From Planctomycetaceae bacterium (GTDB lineage: Bacteria > Planctomycetota > Planctomycetia > Planctomycetales > Planctomycetaceae), in assembly GCA_020426505.1 (NCBI GenBank), contig JAGQPX010000012.1:124001-188000 (forward strand): 64,000 bases of DNA. Reading direction: 5' to 3'. Under the pieces are notes generated by a model. It was not told the DNA's origin, did not search any database, and saw nothing but the letters and a program-made list of their open reading frames with translations. This document shows, one piece after another, positions 26,801 to 35,031 of the stretch (position 1 is the stretch's first letter; every line of letters begins with the position of its first letter). Position numbers and translations under genes: made by a program.

Positions 26801-27191
26801 GTTTGGAAGCCGGGCGCCACGCAGGCAGTTCACGTCCGATGGAAAGCCGTTGGACACCGATAAGCGTGTTGATCTGACGGTGGTTGAGATGGATTCCGGT
26901 GACCTCATCTGGCAGAAACGGTTTCCTGCGGACACATGCAATCCTGTGCGGTTCTCACCGGACGGGAGACTGGTTGCAGCCGTGTTGCATGAAGAAGGGG
27001 ACTCGCAGGTCATGTTCTTTGACGCGGCGACCGGGAGTGAGGTGCATACCATCGAAGGCACCCAGCCCATCGCTGGGAGCAGCAGTCTGGCCTTTTCGCC
27101 AGACGGACGATCACTCGCAGTTTCTCAAGAAAATGCGACGGTCTTGACCTGGAAGCTGGAGAGACTGGGGCCGGCGTTCGTTCGTCCTTGA
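23889..27191 (+). CDS. M56 (BlaR1-type) metalloprotease fused to a WD40 propeller
   Basis: An 1100-residue protein. The N-terminal part has membrane helices (about residues 14-34, 48-66, 158-183 and 375-393) and an M56 zinc-protease domain with HEVAH at residues 263-267 and the downstream SRAREEICDNFVL carrying the third ligand Glu. After the last helix, from about residue 418, comes a long series of WD40-like blades (for example VSVWELASGELMLRYK and DATVLTWK-type endings) reaching the C-terminus. In BlaR1 a sensor domain lies there instead, so the propeller probably replaces the ligand sensor (inference), on the outer side of the membrane. The start overlaps the repressor gene by 4 nt. The HExxH is intact, so the protease should be active. 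Confidence 0.92.
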   Translation: MSELSTNEMASSLAFQVALLVAQITVVASAGLLLSRGFRRDPATRHAVLLTTLAVLLLSPLSIVLFTSADWSLWSLPVAGMSEGEPEETLLRPVNVEASHSEPTESPSTKVAATAHVENDQRLQGSGLPVMFDEPHDLAAFGSSMPSSAAPVVAKPVSVIQRAMMIGLLVWGIGGAVMLLRMVYGCLRVRRLCRDAEPSDSVVLANAIGRVRQRYELQTGLNVLSSNDISTAFVTGLWQPVILVPRSYIDELCEDELFAVLSHEVAHLVRRDLFIGLMQRLTGVFYWPHPLVHVVNRSLSRAREEICDNFVLQQVDETAYSNVLLQLALPPKTRSLPAGTLAFLNQRWKLEDRITGLLDKRRQRATRSRRRPLIPIAAVLLSIATLFAGLRISAPTLAVAQGTNEATTTASDNEQLPGGADMRLGGHTLLHAGWHKNVGFSADSRVLVTSSERSMKFWNTATGQLNLTVDLTKFTSGLMRLTPDRQQVAVVGRDRSDPRKTFLAYEVRFWNMEGELTGERIECPTENGDANALAFTPDGRFVLIGEEHGYVSVWELASGELMLRYKVDLRDIKGLDVSPDGQLVAFTSASRKLFLWNWLSLAEPEVIGTGRHWEPVRFSPDGQQLAVGFVRDAEQAADVYEIASGHLYRALYDVPKGRVSGYELAFTPDGKRLAVANSIRRQQGFVAAVLLWDLESGELQRRFTVPGMHPRHVDISPDGRLIAAVDWDLNVRIWDIETGKEAVPSGEGHSDRVTSLMYSASSDKLLTSAVDHSARLWDAETGQELIRFEQDQGVQAPVLSQDGSLLATAAIDDTIIIWDAQTGKKRHVLHGKRPLGGAWELAFSPDQIELIALEDDLQLRRWSTETGDQVFSVQLRPSDLHPNDPSNPFSRRRDDPDDDSFHREELMMLLSGKEFTPDASRVLITAREDGAWSRKNRYWAFDAATGEELFRRETSFAPYVLAFSPDQQRIVFGSRAPRRQFTSDGKPLDTDKRVDLTVVEMDSGDLIWQKRFPADTCNPVRFSPDGRLVAAVLHEEGDSQVMFFDAATGSEVHTIEGTQPIAGSSSLAFSPDGRSLAVSQENATVLTWKLERLGPAFVRP

Positions 27192-27254
27192 CCTGTATCT
27201 GATGGAAGCACACCCGATTGATTCGCTGTTGCGTGATTCAAGGAGATTCGGACC

Positions 27255-28514
27255 ATGCAGACGTTCATTCTCACCATGCTCATTACCTTCCCGCCGGATG
27301 GAGAGCCTTATGCGTCAACCGAGTTGGCCGCACCGCAGCACATCCTTGCACACGGGAAGCCGATCGATGTTGCTCGCAGCGGAGAAGCGAGTCCCTGGTT
27401 GGAAGACTTCGACGGTGATGGACTGAACGATCTGCTTGTCGGTGAAGCGAGAGGTGGTCGATTGCGCATCTATCGAAACAATGGCACCAACACGGAACCG
27501 AAATTTGGCGACTACGAATGGTTCAAAGCCGGGGGTGAGGTGGTTTGCATTCCTGATTCACCAGGCGACCACATGGGCTTCAAGCCGGTGATGGTCGATC
27601 TTGATCAAGATGGCCTGATCGACATGGTGACTGCGACCACCGATCTCTGGAGAGGTCGGTTGAGTGAGCTGTTGTGGTTTCGCCGGTTGAAGGATGGCAC
27701 ATTTGCCAAGGCTGTGAAACTGTGTGGTTCGGACGGCGAGCCGATTCAAGGGAAAAACGATATCCCGCCGAGCTGTGCCGACTGGGATGGCGATGGTCTG
27801 ATTGACATCATCATCGGTTCCTTGGGAGGAGGAGTGAAGTTGCTCAAAAATGTTGGCTCTGTCTCTGCACCTCAATTTGCGGAAGCAGTCTTCCTCACTT
27901 CAGCGGGTCAGCCCATCAATCCACTGTGGGCCCAACCTTGCGTCACCGATTGGGATCTCGATGGGCTCCCGGATTTGCTTGTCGCTGCGACCGATGGGAG
28001 TGTCGTCTGCTATCGGAATCAGGGATCACGTACAAATCCTCAGCTTAATGGATTCGTCACACTGGTCCCGAAGAGTCCAGTGCAGAGGGAGGATGACAAA
28101 GTCTCACCTCCAGGTCAGCCGGGGTGGCATGCCTCGGTTTCCGTTGCTGACTACAACAGCGACGGTCTGCCCGATCTGCTACTTGGTGATTGCAGTGGTT
28201 GGTTTCAGGGTATGCCTCCACTCAACCCCCATGAGGTGACACGAGCCGCACGGAGTCAGGCCCAGTTTGAGGAAGCACGTGCGGAATGGTCAAAGGTTTT
28301 TCGCCAGTACAGTCTGTTAGCATCGACGACTCCGGAGTCGGAGGAAAGGTCAACAGCAGAAACGAACTCAACAACGAGCGTGTCCCTGCGCGAGAATATC
28401 AATCAGCTCAGTGCTCAAATCACTGCAGCACAGGAAGGCATTGCATACGACGGGCCTCAATACCAGATGCATGGCTTTGTGTGGGTTTTTCTGCGCAAGA
28501 CCGTGGCGGAGTGA
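27255..28514 (+). CDS. FG-GAP/VCBS repeat protein
   Basis: A 419-residue protein with repeated DxDxDG-type calcium-binding loops (DFDGDGLNDLLVG, DLDQDGLIDMVTA, DWDGDGLIDIIIG, DWDLDGLPDLLVA, DYNSDGLPDLLLG), which form an FG-GAP beta-propeller. AAGGAG lies at the right distance upstream of ATG 27255. The N-terminus is only weakly hydrophobic, so export is uncertain. A polar, Ser/Thr/Glu-rich stretch follows the last repeats. It starts 63 nt after the M56-WD40 gene and may belong to the BlaI-controlled operon. Function unknown; such propellers usually bind ligands or other proteins outside the cell. Confidence 0.85.
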   Translation: MQTFILTMLITFPPDGEPYASTELAAPQHILAHGKPIDVARSGEASPWLEDFDGDGLNDLLVGEARGGRLRIYRNNGTNTEPKFGDYEWFKAGGEVVCIPDSPGDHMGFKPVMVDLDQDGLIDMVTATTDLWRGRLSELLWFRRLKDGTFAKAVKLCGSDGEPIQGKNDIPPSCADWDGDGLIDIIIGSLGGGVKLLKNVGSVSAPQFAEAVFLTSAGQPINPLWAQPCVTDWDLDGLPDLLVAATDGSVVCYRNQGSRTNPQLNGFVTLVPKSPVQREDDKVSPPGQPGWHASVSVADYNSDGLPDLLLGDCSGWFQGMPPLNPHEVTRAARSQAQFEEARAEWSKVFRQYSLLASTTPESEERSTAETNSTTSVSLRENINQLSAQITAAQEGIAYDGPQYQMHGFVWVFLRKTVAE

Positions 28515-28711
28515 GCGTCGGCAATCGTACGACAGTCTTGTCTTCAGCTGTCAATGTTGGGATAGGCAGTCGACAAATGGCACGGCAGTTCGACTTTCGA
28601 CAGCGTCAGGAGTTCAAGACATTCGCAGTGTTCCGTCTCAACGTTCTTGACGTGAACTGGAGTGAATACCGAAGTACTGAACTCTGGAGACTCCAGCGAG
28701 TGGGAATCGTG

Positions 28712-30253
28712 TCATGCTTGCCAGTAGGTGCGGTCGAGCGTGCGGTAACCGATGGCTTCGGTGAGATGGTTCGATGCGATCTCGTCGCTGCCATCGAGGT
28801 CGGCAATCGTGCGACTGACTCGCAGAATCTTGTCATGCGCGCGGGCGGAGAGGCCCATGCTATCCATCGCCGCTTTGAGCAGCGATTCGGCGTCAGAGTT
28901 GAGCTTGCAGTGATTGCGAATCTGCTTGGGGGCCATCTTGCCGTTTGCTGACGATGTCGGGTCATCACCAAAGCGATGGGCTTGACGCTCCCGGGCGACA
29001 AGCACCTTCTCACGCATGGATTCGCTGTTGGTGCCGGTCACCTTGTCAGAAAGTTCCCGGAACGGCACGGGCGGAACTTCGACGTGGATATCGATGCGAT
29101 CGAGCAATGGTCCACTGATGCGGCTGAGGTAGCGTTCGATCTGTATCGGGTTGCAGTTGCATTGTCGCTTGGGGTCGCCGCGAAATCCACACGGACATGG
29201 ATTCATGGCAGCGACCAGCATCAACCTCGCTGGGAACGTGACGCTGCCCATCGCCCGGGAGATGGTGACGCAGTTCTCTTCCAACGGCTGACGGAGAACT
29301 TCGAGTGTCCTGCGATTGAACTCGGGAAGTTCATCAAGGAACAACAGTCCATTGTGTGCGAGTGAGATTTCACCCGGTGTGGGTGTGCTTCCGCCGCCGA
29401 CCAGACCTGCTTCGCTGATGGTGTGATGGGGCGAGCGGAACGGGCGATGCAGGACGAGCGATTGTTTGGCCGGCAGACGTCCGACGGCTGAGTAGATGCG
29501 TGTCGTTTCGAGACTCTCTTCAGGGGTCAATGACGGCATGATGCTGCCGAGTCGTTGAGCAAGCAGTGTCTTGCCGGTGCCGGGAGAGCCGATCATCAAC
29601 AGGTGATGAGCGCCAGCCGCAGCGACCGTCACCGCCCGTTTGGCCGATTCCTGACCCTTCACATCAGAGTAATCGACCGCGTAGTTGCCATGTTCCTCGA
29701 AGGCTTGATCCCAGCTGAATCCGGCGGGTTCGATGCCGAGTTGACCAGTGAAAAAGCCGACCGCTTCTGCGAGGGAGCCAACGGGGATGATGTCGATGCC
29801 ATCAACAACCGAGGCCTCGCGGACGTTGGCGACCGGGACGAGCAGGCCTGCACGACGGTCCGCCTTCGCCTGCAGGGCCATTGACAGAGCGCCTTTGACC
29901 GAGCGCACATTGCCATCGAGCGCCAACTCGCCCACGCAGGCGTAACGAAGAAACAGGTCTGACTCCAACTGTCCGCTGGCAGCGAGCAGGCCCAGACCAA
30001 TCGGCAGATCGAACGACGGTCCCTCCTTGGGGAAGTCAGCCGGGGAGAGATTGATCACAATGCGATCGACAGGCCGTGAATATCCGCTGTTAACGAGGGC
30101 CCGTTCGATGCGGTGTGTGCTTTCCTTCACCGCCGCTTCGGCCAGTCCGACAAGCACTGTCTTCGGCAGGGCTCCCGGCGAAATGTCCACTTCCACCTCG
30201 ACCGACCTGGCTTCGATGCCGAACAGTGAGTAGGTGGCAAGTTTTGCAAGCAT
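28712..30253 (-). CDS. YifB/ComM family Mg-chelatase-like AAA+ ATPase
   Basis: A 513-residue AAA+ protein. The N-terminal Lon-like fold (MLAKLATYSLFGIEARSVEV to about residue 180) is typical of YifB. Walker A is GSPGTGKT at residues 222-229, Walker B is the LLFLDELPEF block near 300, and the C-terminal Mg-chelatase helical domain (MGLSARAHDKILRVSRTIAD) is complete. In Vibrio and Haemophilus ComM is a hexameric helicase that promotes branch migration during natural transformation (family knowledge); the same role here is inferred. It is convergent with the FG-GAP gene, and a 600-nt non-coding stretch lies upstream. Confidence 0.94.
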   Translation of the reverse strand: MLAKLATYSLFGIEARSVEVEVDISPGALPKTVLVGLAEAAVKESTHRIERALVNSGYSRPVDRIVINLSPADFPKEGPSFDLPIGLGLLAASGQLESDLFLRYACVGELALDGNVRSVKGALSMALQAKADRRAGLLVPVANVREASVVDGIDIIPVGSLAEAVGFFTGQLGIEPAGFSWDQAFEEHGNYAVDYSDVKGQESAKRAVTVAAAGAHHLLMIGSPGTGKTLLAQRLGSIMPSLTPEESLETTRIYSAVGRLPAKQSLVLHRPFRSPHHTISEAGLVGGGSTPTPGEISLAHNGLLFLDELPEFNRRTLEVLRQPLEENCVTISRAMGSVTFPARLMLVAAMNPCPCGFRGDPKRQCNCNPIQIERYLSRISGPLLDRIDIHVEVPPVPFRELSDKVTGTNSESMREKVLVARERQAHRFGDDPTSSANGKMAPKQIRNHCKLNSDAESLLKAAMDSMGLSARAHDKILRVSRTIADLDGSDEIASNHLTEAIGYRTLDRTYWQA

Positions 30254-30855
30254 GCTTCACGGGAATCTGGAACATCCGGGCAGGAATGGCGAACGACAGC
30301 TTCCGGTGAGTATACCGGCAGAGTTCAATGAAGACACGCATCGACTCCGGAGAACAACCGATGCACAACGTTTCTGGAAATGGTACGGAGATGCTGACGT
30401 TCAATGAGAAAGCCCTCCGAGAGGACTCTCCCAGCGAGTAACTGCGCCCTATGGTGATTCTGAGATTCGTGAACGTGAAGAAAAGACGCTGTGCAGTAGG
30501 TTGGCTCCGTTGAGAGTGTCGTGATTGAATCTGATCGGCCCTTCTGTCGACTGACACCTTTCGTCCCGGTGACGGAGATCCTCGAACAGCCCTTTCGAAC
30601 CCCGTCCGCGTCTCCGCAATTTCTGACAACGGAAGCACGTCTTTCCAGATCAGATCGCGATTTCAAACCCCCGTGGCACTTGTCATTCGCATTGTCCGTC
30701 GAACGATGTCGCATATAAGCCCGGGATCAGAAAATGATACGGTCACGCCGAAGCTCGAGCCGCAATACTGAGCAGTACGGACATTCTCAAAAAAAGTGAG
30801 CGTTGCACCAGCAGCAATGAATTCGTGTTCGTGTCATCCAGGCAGTGCGTGATCA
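30254..30855. other. Long intergenic stretch upstream of yifB
   Basis: About 600 nt with no open frame I would believe, no tRNA-like fold and no strong hairpin. It lies between the yifB start and the end of the PQQ-like lipoprotein gene, both on the minus strand. A short run of A residues (30790-30797) is the only notable composition feature. Confidence 0.6.
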
Positions 30856-32193
30856 CTACTCTGCTGCACCGAAGCAGAGGATCTTCCCATCGGATTCGTC
30901 GGTGCCGATGACCAGATGGCCCTCGCCGATCGCGGGGGAGGCGGTGATCGACTGGCGGATGTTGTGTTTCCAGACTTCCTTGCCGTCTGCGATCGTGAGG
31001 CCGTACACGTTCTTGTCACGAGAGCCGAAGTACACGCGGTCGCCGCAGACGACGGGCGAACTGTCGATTCCGGCGCGGGTCGCGAACGTCCATGCCTCCT
31101 CTCCCGTTTGGCGGTTGATCGCGTGCAGACGTTTGTCGCGACTGCCAATGATCACGAGATCGTCGACAACCGCCGGCGACGAGCGAATCTCGAAAGGCCG
31201 ATCCGCATCCGCGTAAGTCCAGACCGGCTGTTTGGCCTTCCAGTCGATTGCGAAGACAGCACCCTGATCGGTCCCGAAATAGAGCATGTCTCCCATGAGT
31301 GCGGGAGTGGCAATCAGCAGACCTTCGAGCGGGATCTCACTGTGCTGTTCGCCCGACTCGATGTCGACCACCCGCATAATGGGCTGATCACACCCCGTGA
31401 CGAAGGTGAAGCTCTCTCCAATCGTCGGCGAAGCATTGACCGGCCCCCGCGTCTCGAACTCCCACGCAGCGGTGCCATCCGCGAGATTAAGGCTGAACAG
31501 TTTGCCGCCATGCGACCCGAAGATCCCACGCTCGCCGACCACGGTCACCCCGCCCACGACCTCGCCGTCCGTGGGGAATGTCCAACGCTTCTTGCCTGAC
31601 TCACGATCGACCGCGTGCAGAACGCCGTCCTCATCGCCGCAAAGGGCGAGTTCGTCAGTGACCGTCATCGGAGCCTGAAAGCCGGGAGCGAACTCATCCG
31701 GGTCATCGGACTCAATCGTGCGGTACGACCAAACACGTTCACCCGTCTCAAGATCGAGGCACAACAGATCACCATGCAATATCCCGACGTACACACGACC
31801 GTCCACAATCGCGGGTGACGAGAGCAAGCCGTCGGGGGCTTCGTATTCCCACAGAAGTTCCAAGTTGTCCGGCAGCGTCGTGTGAGCAACTCCCAGTTGC
31901 TGCGGACTGTTGCGGAACGATGTCCAACTTTCAGGCGTGTCGTCAGAGGAGATCGCCGAATCAACGACCTCAGCCTGCTGACTCTCTACTGACGACGCCT
32001 CAGTTTCGGATGTCTGCTCATCTGTCTCCGGTGGCTCAGAATCAGCCGGCGTCTCGGTTGCAGGTGTTTCGACGGCGGTGGGCGAAGCATTGCTCTCCTG
32101 TTGATCCGCGCAGCCGACATGCGACAGTATCAAACTGGCTGACATGACCAATGCAAGCAGAGGAAACAGCGTGAGGTGTTTGAACACGGCCAT
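30856..32193 (-). CDS. PQQ-like beta-propeller repeat lipoprotein
   Basis: A 445-residue propeller. The ATG at 32193 is chosen because it overlaps the stop of the alcohol dehydrogenase gene (TGATG), indicating translational coupling; a longer in-frame start exists. A hydrophobic N-terminal segment leads to HVGC near residue 28, a possible though non-ideal lipobox, so the protein is probably exported and membrane-anchored. A Glu, Ser, Thr and Pro-rich linker follows. The remaining repeats have the VDGRVYVG, LETGERVW and AxDxxTGxxxW patterns of the PQQ-binding-like family (BamB-type). No dehydrogenase catalytic residues are evident, so a structural or binding role is as likely as an enzymatic one. 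Confidence 0.9.
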   Translation of the reverse strand: MAVFKHLTLFPLLALVMSASLILSHVGCADQQESNASPTAVETPATETPADSEPPETDEQTSETEASSVESQQAEVVDSAISSDDTPESWTSFRNSPQQLGVAHTTLPDNLELLWEYEAPDGLLSSPAIVDGRVYVGILHGDLLCLDLETGERVWSYRTIESDDPDEFAPGFQAPMTVTDELALCGDEDGVLHAVDRESGKKRWTFPTDGEVVGGVTVVGERGIFGSHGGKLFSLNLADGTAAWEFETRGPVNASPTIGESFTFVTGCDQPIMRVVDIESGEQHSEIPLEGLLIATPALMGDMLYFGTDQGAVFAIDWKAKQPVWTYADADRPFEIRSSPAVVDDLVIIGSRDKRLHAINRQTGEEAWTFATRAGIDSSPVVCGDRVYFGSRDKNVYGLTIADGKEVWKHNIRQSITASPAIGEGHLVIGTDESDGKILCFGAAE

Positions 32194-33377
32194 CAACCGT
32201 CGCTCCAGGCACATCGATACAAATGCTCCAGGCTCTCGACATCGACATCACGCGGATTGAACTGTGCCGTCCACTGCGTTGCCGCCTCTTCGGCCAACGT
32301 GGGAATGAGCCCTTCATCGACGCCACACTCGGACAAAGTGGTCGGCAGCCCGGCTTGTTCGGTGAGGGTTCGCACGTGTATGGCCAATTGCTCCGCAGCG
32401 TCCGGATCATCAGCCGCACACAACTCGACCGACGACGCCAGTTCGCCATACAGCGGTCCGACATCGACCGCATTGAAACGTATAACGTGTGGCAACATGA
32501 CACCAATCGCCACGCCGTGGGTCACGTTGAACCGAGCCGTCAACGGATTCGCCAATGAATGAGTCGCACCAAGCATCGAGTTCTCGATTGCGGACCCGGC
32601 CCAGTAGGCGCCCAGTTGCATGGCTGCGCGAGCTTCAAGGTCCTCCGGCTCCTGACAGACAATCGGAAAGTTCTTGCTGAGAGCCCGCCACGCTTCTCGA
32701 CTGAAGACCTGTGACAACGGACTACGCTTACGGGTGACGAACGTCTCGATGGCGTGACTGATCGCATCGATACCTGTGACAGCCGTCACCATCGCAGGTT
32801 GTGTGACGGTCAACTCCGGATCAAGCAGGGCGATGGCGAAGGCCGCCTTGGGATCACCGCAGGCCATCTTGACGTGCGTGTCCGCCTGAGAGATGAGAGC
32901 GAAAGACTGTGCCTCGCTTCCCGTTCCAGCGGTCGTCGGCACAGCGATCATCGGCAGCATCGGCTCCGACGCCTTGCCGACTCCCCAGTAGTCCTCCATA
33001 CGTCCGCCATTGGTGAAAATAAAGTTACACCCCTTCGCACAGTCCATGCTGCTGCCGCCACCGAGGCCGACGATCAAGTTGACGTCTGCTTCACGCGCGA
33101 CGGCGACGCATCGGTCGACATCATCGGTCGACGGATTGGGGTGCACGTCATCAAATACCGTCACGTCGAGACCAGCTGCGACAAGCGATTGGTTCCCATG
33201 CTGCTCATGACCGGCTTCCGCCAAGCCTTTGTCGGTCACCAGCAACACGCGTTGCCCACCGAGTTCTGCGGCGAGCTGCCCCAACTGGTCGATGACTCCC
33301 GGCCCGAACACAACCCGCGTGCGAGGCTCGAAGTCGAAGCCGACGAGCGATTCGGACAACTGCGGATCGGCAAGCAC
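32193..33377 (-). CDS. Iron-containing alcohol dehydrogenase
   Basis: About 394 residues from the GTG at 33377, which has AAGG upstream; the open frame extends to 33518 but the extra residues look untranslated. The NAD-binding domain includes [13 protein letters not shown], and the metal-binding domain has [23 protein letters not shown] and [16 protein letters not shown], giving the Asp and three His ligands for Fe(II). These cytoplasmic enzymes interconvert alcohols or diols and aldehydes with NAD(P). The stop overlaps the PQQ-like lipoprotein gene. Specific substrate unknown. Confidence 0.9.
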   Translation of the reverse strand: MLADPQLSESLVGFDFEPRTRVVFGPGVIDQLGQLAAELGGQRVLLVTDKGLAEAGHEQHGNQSLVAAGLDVTVFDDVHPNPSTDDVDRCVAVAREADVNLIVGLGGGSSMDCAKGCNFIFTNGGRMEDYWGVGKASEPMLPMIAVPTTAGTGSEAQSFALISQADTHVKMACGDPKAAFAIALLDPELTVTQPAMVTAVTGIDAISHAIETFVTRKRSPLSQVFSREAWRALSKNFPIVCQEPEDLEARAAMQLGAYWAGSAIENSMLGATHSLANPLTARFNVTHGVAIGVMLPHVIRFNAVDVGPLYGELASSVELCAADDPDAAEQLAIHVRTLTEQAGLPTTLSECGVDEGLIPTLAEEAATQWTAQFNPRDVDVESLEHLYRCAWSDG

Positions 33378-33547
33378 GGCTAACCTTGGTTGAACTGGCA
33401 GGAGGGAAGGAGTCGGCGAGCGGCCCGATGATTCGCCTGAGGAGGGAACGATTTGTTCCCTGATTCTAAGCGGGGACAATTGAAATGACAATTTGGTTGA
33501 TCGGCTCCCGCCTGTCATAACGACGCAACGTGAGTCAACACGTGAGT

Positions 33548-34888
33548 TTACTCGCCTGTCACTCCAAAGTTTTCGAGCACGATCCCGGCGACATCCACAT
33601 CCCGTAGTCCGCTTGGTGACGCATGATTCAGGGTCGAGGCATCGGACGAGACCAGCACCCCCTGTCGCGATGCGTCCGTCGCCGGATAGCCATGCGAACC
33701 TCGCACGAGTGTTGCATCCAACGGCGTCTGACGGCTGGACATGTCAATGAACATCTCGACCGGGTCGTAACCCGGCTTGTTGTGAATGTCCACCGTCCGT
33801 GCGAACGCCGGTGCTCGGTCGTCATCCATCCACCAGTAGTAGGCGAACCACGCATGAGGTTTCGCAATCAGCACGATCTCTCCCGACCGAGGATGATCCA
33901 ACCCGACTTCACCTCGCTCGGCACCCACGAGTACCCGCTCGATCAACGAATGCTGCCGGAACATCTCAGCCACGCGTTCGATGTCTGCAGAGTCTCTTAC
34001 GAACACATGAGCGAATTGATGGTCGACCATGACCCATGCGACCGACTCCGACGGTACGAGGACTTCCCCGCCGCTCTCATCCTCCCTGATCGCGAGACAT
34101 TCCGCCTCACGCAGGACCCGGTTCGGATAGCATACGTCATTGACCTCCGTGATCACGTACTCACTTGCGGCGAGCCAGAGGACATCGTCCAGCCCGGCAT
34201 CAATGTACCCGTCGATCAACCGGCCAATCGCTGTATCGAGTTCGCCGATCGCCGTCTGTGCCTGCTCGCTGTTGGGGCCGAACTTCTGAGCCGCATAGTC
34301 GAGGTGTTGCAGGTACAACGCACTGAAGCGCGGCTGAAACTTCTGTGCCATCACTACAGCCGAGTCGACGATCCAGTCGGTCGACTTGATATTTGCCAGC
34401 GGGCCCCAGAAGTGCATCAACGGAAAGTGACCCAGCGACTCCATCAACTCGGGATAGAGATCCTCCGGCTTCGTGTGGCACCACATCGACTCGGTCCCAT
34501 CCTCGTTGTGATGCGGAGCCGGAATGCAGAAATAGTCGGCTGCACAGCCTTTACTCAGAAGCGGAAACCAAGCGGCCGAGGTCAACGACTCGTCATGCTC
34601 GTGAAGCCGGTCCCAAATCTGTGGCGACTGAACACATTCATTCCACGCAGTCCACATCTCAACGTCACCCGACTCCCGGTGATAGAGACCATTCGCGATG
34701 ACGCCGTGCTGTTCGGGACCGACACCCGTCAACAGACTGGCCTGCACGGGCCAAGTGACGCACGGAAACGACGGCGTCAACGGCACACTCGCTCCATTGC
34801 CACTCGCGAGCGCGGATAACCGAGGCATCGACGCCAAGTCCTGAGACCGCAAACCAGGAATCGACAACAAGACGGCAGAGTGATGCAT
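33548..34888 (-). CDS. Alkaline phosphatase family protein (nucleotide pyrophosphatase/phosphodiesterase-like)
   Basis: About 446 residues from ATG 34888 ([17 protein letters not shown]); an earlier ATG would add mainly hydrophobic but unconserved residues. The fold's nucleophile region is [18 protein letters not shown], where the Thr forms the phospho-enzyme in related pyrophosphatases. Other family marks are [15 protein letters not shown] and the C-terminal [11 protein letters not shown] and VRGSHGYP, the last with a metal-binding His. No signal peptide is evident. It hydrolyses a phosphodiester or phosphonate bond in relatives; the natural substrate is unknown. The gene sits 170 nt upstream of the alcohol dehydrogenase gene on the same strand. 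Confidence 0.85.
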   Translation of the reverse strand: MHHSAVLLSIPGLRSQDLASMPRLSALASGNGASVPLTPSFPCVTWPVQASLLTGVGPEQHGVIANGLYHRESGDVEMWTAWNECVQSPQIWDRLHEHDESLTSAAWFPLLSKGCAADYFCIPAPHHNEDGTESMWCHTKPEDLYPELMESLGHFPLMHFWGPLANIKSTDWIVDSAVVMAQKFQPRFSALYLQHLDYAAQKFGPNSEQAQTAIGELDTAIGRLIDGYIDAGLDDVLWLAASEYVITEVNDVCYPNRVLREAECLAIREDESGGEVLVPSESVAWVMVDHQFAHVFVRDSADIERVAEMFRQHSLIERVLVGAERGEVGLDHPRSGEIVLIAKPHAWFAYYWWMDDDRAPAFARTVDIHNKPGYDPVEMFIDMSSRQTPLDATLVRGSHGYPATDASRQGVLVSSDASTLNHASPSGLRDVDVAGIVLENFGVTGE

Positions 34889-35031
34889 AGGATTCTCAAA
34901 AAACATTCTCAAGAAGCTCAAGAACCAACCAGTCATCGCGTGCGGCTTAGCGGAACCAGAAACAGAACGCCATCTCGTCCTATCGTCCGCAACTCCTCAC
35001 GCGTGCATTCATCCGTCTCCAGAGATCACCA

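Noticed and set aside
28677..28700. Possible decayed copy of the GTAGCTGAA repeat arm
   Set aside because: Only 19 of 24 positions match and no partner arm is nearby.
30254..30855. Search for tRNA or small RNA in the largest intergenic gap
   Set aside because: No cloverleaf or strong hairpin with a T-run could be found by eye.
33623..34819. A 398-codon plus-strand frame opposite the phosphatase gene
   Set aside because: Antisense of a conserved enzyme, no ribosome binding site and no recognisable domain.
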